In this document: positions 8,830-16,000 of the stretch, in pieces
Numbering within the stretch: position 1 is the stretch's first letter
Layout of the letters: each line of letters opens with the position of its first letter
Source of the DNA: Burkholderiales bacterium
GTDB taxonomy: Bacteria; Pseudomonadota; Gammaproteobacteria; Burkholderiales; Burkholderiaceae_C
DNA length: 64,000 nucleotides
NCBI GenBank assembly: GCA_947453625.1
Contig: CANGHK010000013.1
Location: 1 to 64,000, forward strand
Direction: 5' to 3'
The notes under the pieces: model-generated
Told to the model about the DNA's origin: nothing
Seen by the model: only the letters and a program-made list of their open reading frames with translations
The model's database searches: none
Program-made: the position numbers and the translations under genes

Positions 8830-11604
8830 TCAGCCCTTGAGCGCGGCCTTCAGGCTGTCCAATGCGGCCTTGTCCCGGCTGTCGAGCTTGTCCTGCGCTA
8901 TGTTCTGAACCAGACCGCCAGCGCCCTTGCGGTCGCCTTTTGCAGCCATGGCCTCGGCCAGGTGCAGCCGGGGGCTGGCGGCGGTTGGTGCGAGGTGGGT
9001 CGCGGTCAGCAGCGCGGCCATCGCCTCGTCGTTCTTGCCCGCCAGGCGCAATGCCACGCCGAGGGTGTCGAGGACCGTCGGATCGTCAGGCAGCAAGGCG
9101 GCAGCCTTGCGGGCGTTTTCCACTGCCTGGGGCTGCTTGGCCAGCACCTGTGCCCAGGCCAGGTCATTGAGCGCCATCGGGTTGCGGGGATCCTGTGTCA
9201 CGATGGTTGCCATCAATTCGACACTCCTGGCCGCGTTGCCGGCGTCGAGAGCACGCTGGGCGGCAAAGCCGAGCACCCGCGGATCCTTGGGGAACTGCCG
9301 CATCGCGGCCGCCATCGCCTCGTCGGCAGACGTGCCCCGGCCAAGGCGATCGAGCACCGTGATACTGCGCAGCAGCGCCACCGGGACCGCGCCTGCGGCG
9401 CCGGCCTTGCCATACTTGACCAGCGCCTCGCTGTACTGCTTGGCAATGGCCAGCACGTCGGCTTCGAGCACCATCCCGTCCAATTTGAGTTCATCGCGTC
9501 CGGCCATCTGGCGCGCCACCGAGAGGCCCTCGGCTGCGTTGGATTGCGCCGCCAGTTCAGCCAAGACGACGTAGGCGGTCGGGTCGTACGGGTGGCTGGT
9601 GATGACGGATCTCAGGATGGACGCAGCCTCGGTGTTGCGACCGGCAGCGACTTCGAACCGGGCCAGCTTCAGGCGCCAGTCGGCGACTTGCGGATAGCCC
9701 GAGGCCAGCTTGCGGTAGGCGTCGACCGCCAACTCGGTCTTGCCCAGGCGCTGGTATGTGGCCGCCAGCAATGCCCGGGCCTGCATCGACGCGCTGGCGG
9801 ACGCAGCGCCCGACTGCGCCGTGCTCAAGGCTTTGTCGCTGTCGCCGCCGCGCAGGTATTGTTCGACCAGCGCGGCGCGCAGACGCACTGCCTCGGGCGC
9901 CGCCATGCTGCCTTTTTCGAGCACGGCCAAGGGACTGTCCTTGGCCGCGGCGCCGGCATCGCGCAGCAGGGCGGCGTAGTCCAGGAAGGTGTCGGGATCG
10001 TTGGTCTTGGCAGCGACTGCGCTGGCGTAGCGCTGCAGCACCTCGGCACGCTGGGCCGGCTTGCGCGCCATCGCCCGCAATGCCGCCAGGGCGGGCTGGT
10101 AACCGGTATTCAGGTCCAGCGCCGCCAACGTGCTGCTCCAGGCGCTGCCGGTGTCTTTCTGCGCAGCTTGTGTGGCCGCCAGGGTCAACCTGGCCTGCGG
10201 ATCGTTGGGCTTGGCGGCCACGCCAACGTCGGCCAGGCGTCGCGCCCGCGGCACGTCGGCCATGCGCAACGCGGTCGCGACGATGCGGTCCATCAGCGCC
10301 GGGTCACCCCGGGCCATGGCCGATGCCTGGTCCAGCAATTGCGTGGCGCCGGCCTTGTCGCCCAGGCTGGCCTTCAGATTCGCCAGTCGCAGCACGCTGG
10401 CCGAATCGTCAGGCTGAAGCGCGACGATGCGCGTCAGCGTGGCCACCGCCTCCTTGCGCTTGCCCAGCAGCGCTTCGACGTCGGCCTTCTGCGACAGCAG
10501 CCTCAGATCGTCCGGTGCCTGCGACAGGCCCTTGTGCACGGTGTCTGCCGCCTCCAGGGGCTTGCCCAGCTTGAGCTGGGCCTGCGCCAGCAGCGAAAGC
10601 GCCGACAGCGATGTGGGATGCTTGACGCGTATCGTCGACAAGCGTTTGCGCGCGGTGATGACGTCACCGCGCTGCAGTTCGGCTGCAGCCGCCAGCAGCG
10701 TGGCCGGCAAATGGTCGGGTGACACCTCCAGCACCTTCAGTGCGGCGGCCAGGCTCTCATCGCTGCGGCCGGCCCGGGCCTGAAGGCTGGCATCGAGGTA
10801 CTGGGTCCAGAAGTAGCGCGGCGCAGCCTTCTTCAACTGGTCCCGCACCGCGCTGGCCTGGTCGAACTTGCCGGCGCTCATCAGCGCCTCGCCATATTCG
10901 CCCAGCAAGGCGTTGTTCCAGGGTGCAGCTTTCTGCGCGCGCTCGATCAACGCCAAGGCGGACTCCGGCTGGCCATTGATGGCTGCGACACGGCTGGTGG
11001 CGCGCAACACCCACCAGGGCGTCTTCGCGTCGGGCTGGTTGCCACCCAAGGCAGCCAGCGCCTCGACGCGCTTGCCTTCGGCCAACAGCAACTGGGCGCG
11101 CGCCAGGCTCACGGTCGACGTCGGCACGGTGCCCTGGAGTTGTTCCTGGGCCAATGGCGGTCGCCGTTGCCCGACCTGCGCCAGCGCGACGATCGCGCGC
11201 AGGTCGCTGTCGGCCTCGGGCGACTTCAGTCGCCTGTCCTTGAATTCACGGACCAGCTTCTCGTTGTCATTGCGCTCGAGCATCAGGAAGCCGATGCGCG
11301 GCAGCAAGACCTGTTCATCGCCGCCGTTGGCCAGCGCCTTTCGCAGTTCCTGCTCGACGCCGACAGAGTTGCCCACCCGCTCGAGTGCATCGGCCAACGC
11401 CAGCCTGGCCTCAACCGAATCGGGATGCTCCGCGACAGCGTTCTTGAACTCGATCACCGCCGCCGGATAGTCGCCGTCGGCCATCTTCCGGGCGCCTGAA
11501 GGCATGGCATCGTGGCTGTTGCAGCCACTCAGCGCGAGCAGGGCGATCAGGATGGCGGGCAGTGTTGCCTGCCCGGCAGCGGTCAGACCAGAGTGGCGGG
11601 ACAT
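8830..11604 (-). CDS. prsT: PEP-CTERM system TPR-repeat lipoprotein, PrsT-like
   Basis: A 924-residue lipoprotein. The start at 11604 is chosen for GGAG 7 bases upstream and a signal peptide with lipobox LSGC (ILIALLALSGCNSHD). The rest is TPR-type helical repeats throughout, beginning KMADGDYPAAVIEFKNAV and ending in a typical TPR run (LNDLAWAQVLAK). Length, lipobox and composition match PrsT, a protein of exosortase/PEP-CTERM loci thought to act in exopolysaccharide export and protein sorting at the envelope. A sigma-54-like promoter lies about 40 bases upstream. The exosortase and eps genes usually beside prsT are absent from this window. Confidence 0.85.
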   Translation of the reverse strand: MSRHSGLTAAGQATLPAILIALLALSGCNSHDAMPSGARKMADGDYPAAVIEFKNAVAEHPDSVEARLALADALERVGNSVGVEQELRKALANGGDEQVLLPRIGFLMLERNDNEKLVREFKDRRLKSPEADSDLRAIVALAQVGQRRPPLAQEQLQGTVPTSTVSLARAQLLLAEGKRVEALAALGGNQPDAKTPWWVLRATSRVAAINGQPESALALIERAQKAAPWNNALLGEYGEALMSAGKFDQASAVRDQLKKAAPRYFWTQYLDASLQARAGRSDESLAAALKVLEVSPDHLPATLLAAAAELQRGDVITARKRLSTIRVKHPTSLSALSLLAQAQLKLGKPLEAADTVHKGLSQAPDDLRLLSQKADVEALLGKRKEAVATLTRIVALQPDDSASVLRLANLKASLGDKAGATQLLDQASAMARGDPALMDRIVATALRMADVPRARRLADVGVAAKPNDPQARLTLAATQAAQKDTGSAWSSTLAALDLNTGYQPALAALRAMARKPAQRAEVLQRYASAVAAKTNDPDTFLDYAALLRDAGAAAKDSPLAVLEKGSMAAPEAVRLRAALVEQYLRGGDSDKALSTAQSGAASASASMQARALLAATYQRLGKTELAVDAYRKLASGYPQVADWRLKLARFEVAAGRNTEAASILRSVITSHPYDPTAYVVLAELAAQSNAAEGLSVARQMAGRDELKLDGMVLEADVLAIAKQYSEALVKYGKAGAAGAVPVALLRSITVLDRLGRGTSADEAMAAAMRQFPKDPRVLGFAAQRALDAGNAARSVELMATIVTQDPRNPMALNDLAWAQVLAKQPQAVENARKAAALLPDDPTVLDTLGVALRLAGKNDEAMAALLTATHLAPTAASPRLHLAEAMAAKGDRKGAGGLVQNIAQDKLDSRDKAALDSLKAALKG

Positions 11605-11643
11605 GGGAGGACTCCGAAGGCAGAGCGGTGGCGTGGCAAGTTG

Positions 11644-11658
11644 GCGACCAGCGTGCCA
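11644..11658 (-). promoter_or_regulatory. sigma-54 (-24/-12) promoter of the prsT-like gene
   Basis: On the minus strand the sequence is TGGCACG-CTGG-TCGC. This matches the RpoN consensus TGGCACG-N4-TTGC at all positions but one (TC in place of TT) with exact spacing of the GG and GC dinucleotides. It would start transcription near 11633, giving a leader of about 29 bases to ATG 11604. Confidence 0.6.
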
Positions 11659-11712
11659 GACAAGGGTGCTGGCTGCCCAGTTGCGGCCGCCAGCATGTGT
11701 GAAGTCATTCAC

Positions 11713-11747
11713 GGGCCAAGAAAAAGAGCGCTCCTTGGAGCGCTCTT
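11713..11747 (-). terminator. rho-independent terminator of the PEP-CTERM gene
   Basis: On the minus strand an 11-bp perfect stem (AAGAGCGCTCC, loop AA, GGAGCGCTCTT; 11747-11724) runs directly into further T residues, making a run of five. It lies 36 bases past the stop of the PEP-CTERM gene and before the prsT-like promoter, so the two minus-strand genes are separate transcripts. Confidence 0.85.
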
Positions 11748-11782
11748 GCCGCTATGTCCTGTCGAACAGTCGTTCGGCTGGC

Positions 11783-12616
11783 TCAGGCGGCCCGGCTCTT
11801 GGACCGGCGCCGCACGCCGACCATGCCGGTCAGGGCCAGGCCCACCAAGGCCAGCGAAGCCGGTTCGGGCACGGTGGTGTCACCGGGCCCGCCGGTCACG
11901 ACACCGAAGCCATCGAGGTAGACGTAACCCGCGTGGCCGCCATAGGGGCAGTCCGAGGCCAGCAGCGAGAGCGTGAAGTCGTCGCCCTGGGTCACCGCGA
12001 TGGTCTCGTCCTTCCAGGCGTTCCAGTACCAGCCGCCGGTATTGGTGAAGAGCCCGGCCCCGGCCGCAGTGGCCGAGCTGTAGTGGATGGTCGTGACGTC
12101 GGTGTTGGTCGTGTCGTCGCGCAGAGCGATCGTGAATTCGTCGGAGTCGGTCGGCCCATGCGATCCCTGCAGCACGGCGGCCCACGAGAAGTTGATGCTG
12201 GTGCCGCTGTAGGCCGTTACCGACTGCTGGATCAGCGAGACGCTGTAATTGTTGTTGGCGTCATTGACCTTCACCGAGTGGTTGCCATAACGCACCACGC
12301 TTTGGCCGGAGCGGCTGTCCACGCCAGCGCCACTGGTGACGGCCACCACCGAACTGCCGCTGGCGTGGGTGGCGGTGAAACCACCCGCCGAGGTGGTCGT
12401 CGCGGCGCCGGTGTAGTTGGCTGAAGTCAGCAACTGAGACGAGTTGCAAGTGCTGCCTTGTGAGCAACTTAAGGTGTTGTTCGTCCCGATGACGCCGCCA
12501 TCCTGGGTCCAGCCCGTCAGGTCGCCGGTCTCGAAACCACCGTTGTTGAAACTGCCGGCTTGGGCGCCAGCGGAAAACGCGGCCAAGATGGCCAAGGGCA
12601 AGAGATTCTTCTTCAT
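11783..12616 (-). CDS. PEP-CTERM sorting domain-containing protein
   Basis: A 277-residue secreted protein. ATG at 12616 has GGAG 5 bases upstream and gives a signal peptide (MKKNLLPLAIL, cleavage after AGAQA). The mature part starts GSFNNGGFETGDLTGW, a common opening of PEP-CTERM beta-sandwich proteins that resemble carbohydrate-binding modules. It is rich in Ser, Thr, Asn and Gly with few Cys (LSCSQGSTC, DCPYGG). The C-terminus is the sorting signal: VPEPASLALVG, a hydrophobic helix, then RRRSKSR. The exosortase is expected to cleave near PEP. The gene stands alone, with a sigma-54-like promoter and its own terminator. Its ligand and role at the cell surface or in matrix are not known. Confidence 0.9.
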   Translation of the reverse strand: MKKNLLPLAILAAFSAGAQAGSFNNGGFETGDLTGWTQDGGVIGTNNTLSCSQGSTCNSSQLLTSANYTGAATTTSAGGFTATHASGSSVVAVTSGAGVDSRSGQSVVRYGNHSVKVNDANNNYSVSLIQQSVTAYSGTSINFSWAAVLQGSHGPTDSDEFTIALRDDTTNTDVTTIHYSSATAAGAGLFTNTGGWYWNAWKDETIAVTQGDDFTLSLLASDCPYGGHAGYVYLDGFGVVTGGPGDTTVPEPASLALVGLALTGMVGVRRRSKSRAA

Positions 12617-12683
12617 GTGCGCTCCGGAGAATGGGTTGAACAAGTGCTTGGTGCGGCGGCGGGTGCCGCGCAAGTCCAGAAAA

Positions 12684-12698
12684 GCAAACTCCGTGCCG
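12684..12698 (-). promoter_or_regulatory. sigma-54 (-24/-12) promoter of the PEP-CTERM gene
   Basis: On the minus strand the sequence is CGGCACG-GAGT-TTGC followed by T. This matches the RpoN consensus TGGCACG-N4-TTGCW at every position except the first T. Transcription would start near 12672 and leave a leader of about 56 bases. PEP-CTERM genes of floc-forming Zoogloea are reported to depend on RpoN with the PrsK/PrsR two-component pair, so the element fits the family. Confidence 0.7.
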
Positions 12699-12738
12699 TC
12701 CATGGATATCCTCGGAGGAGATGCGTAAAAATCTTTAA

Positions 12739-12759
12739 AATCAACAGCTTATGTTGATT
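12739..12759 (-). promoter_or_regulatory. inverted repeat, candidate enhancer-protein site upstream of the PEP-CTERM promoter
   Basis: A perfect 7-bp inverted repeat (AATCAAC, 7-base spacer, GTTGATT) lies in an unusually A+T-rich patch (12725-12760). Its centre is about 77 bases upstream of the predicted start site, within the range used by sigma-54 activators. The binding protein (PrsR-like or other) is an inference. Confidence 0.4.
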
Positions 12760-13091
12760 GGTGTGACGCGGCTCCAGGCACGTGAAGAGCGTGTCTGATG
12801 GAATGTAAAGTAGATCGACATGCTGTGTGGACCGGGGGCTTGGCTTGGCCGGCGCCGGGTGCGACGACGATTCCAGACCGCTGTAGGCCGCACGAAGATG
12901 AATGGAGTGGGCTTGATGTCCTCGACGCTCTCTGTCCTCTTGCGGCGTGCGGGACTCGACCAGAAGGGCCCGTCGCCGTCAAGCACTGCGCGGGGCGCAG
13001 GGCCGGCGAGTCCCACCTCAGCATCTGCCGTCATCCATCCCTAGAATCTGCTGTCAATTCCTGCGCCGCCCGCCCAGCGCCCATCGTCCCC
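12760..13091. other. intergenic region upstream of uvrA
   Basis: These 332 bases sit between the divergent PEP-CTERM promoter region and the uvrA ATG at 13092. The uvrA frame stays open back to 12798, but the extra part shows no UvrA similarity. A possible -10 box, TAGAAT, is at 13042-13047, with no matching -35 box. No LexA box of the CTGT-N8-ACAG form was seen. Confidence 0.4.
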
Positions 13092-16000
13092 ATGACCGGT
13101 TCCATCCGTATTCGCGGCGCCCGCCAGCACAACCTCAAGAACCTGGACATCGACATCCGCACCGGCGAGATGACGGTGGTGACCGGGCCAAGCGGTTCGG
13201 GCAAGTCCAGCCTGGTGTTCGATACGCTCTACGCCGAGGGCCAGCGGCGCTATGTCGAGACCTTCTCGGCCTACGCCCGGCAATTTCTTGACCGCATGGA
13301 TCGGCCGGCGGTCGACCGGGTCGAGGGCGTGCCGCCGGCGATCGCCATCGACCAGACCAACCCGGTGCGCACCAGCCGGTCGACCGTCGGCACGATGACC
13401 GAACTGAACGACCACCTCAAGCTCTTGTTTGCCCGCGCGGCCCAGTTGTTCGACCGGCAGACGGCGCAACCGGTACGCCACGATACGCCGGAGACCATAC
13501 ACGCCGACCTGCTGCGGCGCGCCACTTTGCTGGGCGATCCGCGGGTCGTGATCACCTTCCCGGTCGAATTGCCCGCGACGGTGACGCCTGCCGAGGTCGA
13601 GCAATGGCTGTCGGCCAGCGGCTTCACCCGGGTCCAGGCCGAGCGGGTGGTCGATCACCGCAAGGTGCTCGACGTGGTGGCCGACCGGGTGCGCCTGGCC
13701 GGCGCCGACAAGGCGCGGGTCGTAGAGGCGCTGGAGGTCTCGCTCAAGCGCGGCAGCGGGCGGGTCAACGTCTACGCCTTGAATGAGGGCGTCGAGCCCG
13801 AACTGTGGCGTTATTCCACCGGCCTGCACTGCCCCGACAGCGACCTGCGCTACGCCGACCCGCAGCCGGCCTTGTTCTCGTTCAACTCGGCCTTCGGTGC
13901 CTGCGAGACCTGCCGCGGCTTCGGCCGGGTGATTGGCGTCGACATGGGACTGGTGATCCCCGACCCCCGCAAGACCCTGCGCAACGGCGTGATCAAGCCG
14001 CTGCAGACGCCTGCCTGGGCCGATTGCCAGAGCGACTTGCTGAAGTACGCCGGCGAGGCCGGCATCCCGCGCGACACCGCCTGGAGCCAGCTCTCGCAAG
14101 CCCAGCGCGACTGGGTGATCGAGGGCAACCCCGAATGGGCCGGCCACTGGAACAAGCAGTGGTACGGCGTGCGGCGTTTCTTCGGCTACCTGGAGAGCAA
14201 GGCCTACAAGATGCACATCCGCGTGCTCTTGTCCAAGTACCGCAGCTACACGCCATGCGGCGCCTGCGGCGGCGCCAGGCTGAAGCTCGATGCCCTGCTG
14301 TGGCGGCTGGGCAGCAAGGCCGACGCCGACGGGGTGCAAGCCCCCGACAAGCGCTTCCTGCCGGTGGGCGCGGCCTGGTCGCGCGACCAGTTGGAGGCCT
14401 TGCCGGGCTTGAGCCTGCACGACCTGATGATGCTGCCTATCCATCGCCTGCGCAGCTTCTTCGACGGCGAACCTGACCCCCAAGACGCCTTCGGCGTCGC
14501 CCCCCCGCGGGGGAACAGGCCGATTGGGGCGGCCCGGCGCGGCCTGGATCTGCCGTCGACGATGCTCGACGAGGCCCTGAAACTGCTGCTCGACGAGATG
14601 CGCACGCGGCTGCGCTACCTCTGCGATGTCGGCCTGGGCTATTTGACGCTGGACCGCCAGAGCCGCACGTTGTCGGGCGGCGAGGTGCAGCGCATCAACT
14701 TGACCACCGCGCTCGGCACCTCGCTGGTCAACACGCTGTTCGTGCTCGACGAGCCCAGCATAGGCCTGCACCCGCGCGACATGAACCGCATCGTCGAGGC
14801 CATGCACCGGCTGCGCGATGCCGGCAACACCCTGGTGGTGGTCGAGCATGACCCGGCGGTGATGCTGGCGGCGGACCGGCTGATCGACATGGGCCCGGGG
14901 CCGGGCGAGCGCGGCGGCCAGATCGTCTTCGACGGCACGCCCGACGCGGCGCGCAACGCCGACACCCTGACCGGGGCCTACCTCAGCGGCCGTAAACATG
15001 TTGGCATGGGCCTGCGCCGCTTCGTCAATGAGGCCACCCCGAAACTGATCCTGCAGGGCGCGCGCGAGCACAATCTGAAGAATATCGAGGTCGTCTTCCC
15101 GCTTCAGCGCTTGACGGTGGTGACGGGTGTCAGCGGTTCGGGCAAGAGCACGCTGATCCAGGACGTGCTGGTGCCGGCGTTGTTGCGCCATTTCGGCAAG
15201 CCCACCGAGGGCGCCGGCGAACACGACGCGCTGCTGGGCATGGACTGGCTGGCCGAGGCGGTGTTCGTCGACCAGAGCCCGATAGGCAAGACCGCGCGCA
15301 GCAACCCGGCCAGCTATGTCGGCGCCTTCGACGAGATCCGCAAGCTGTTCGCCTTCGCCCCGCTGGCGGTCGAGCGCAGCTACACCGCCGGCATGTTCAG
15401 CTTCAATGCCGGCAACGGGCGCTGCCCGACCTGTGGCGGATCGGGTTTCGAGCATGTCGAGATGCAGTTCCTGTCCGACGTCTACCTGCGTTGCCCGGAT
15501 TGCGACGGCAAACGTTTCCGCGCCGAGTTGCTGGAAGTCAAGCTGATCCGCAGCGCCTGGCAACTGTCGGTGGCCGAGGTGCTGGAGCTGACCGTGTCCG
15601 AGGCGATGGTCGTGTTCTCGGGCGACCCCTTGGTGACTGCCCGGCTGCAGCCCATCGTCGATGTCGGGCTGGACTATGTGCGGCTCGGCCAGCCGGTGCC
15701 CACGCTGTCGGGCGGCGAGGCGCAGCGCCTGAAGCTGGCCGGTTTCCTGGCCGACGCCGCGCAAGGGCCGAGGCAGCCCGCAGCCAGGCGCGGCACCTTG
15801 TTCCTGTTCGACGAGCCCACCACCGGCCTGCATTTCGACGACATCGCCAAGCTGATGCGCAGCTTGCGCAAGCTGCTCGAAGCCGGCCATTCGCTGATCG
15901 TGATCGAGCACAACCTCGACGTGATCCGCAGCGCCGACTGGATCATCGACCTCGGCCCCGAGGGCGGTGACGCCGGTGGCGAACTGGTGTGCAGCGGCAC

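Noticed and set aside
12617-12703. Upstream start of the PEP-CTERM gene at 12703 adding 29 residues.
   Set aside because: It would hide the signal peptide, it covers the sigma-54 promoter, and it has no better ribosome-binding site than ATG 12616.
12760-13091. LexA (SOS) operator upstream of uvrA.
   Set aside because: Several CTGT words occur, but none is followed by ACAG at the required eight-base spacing.
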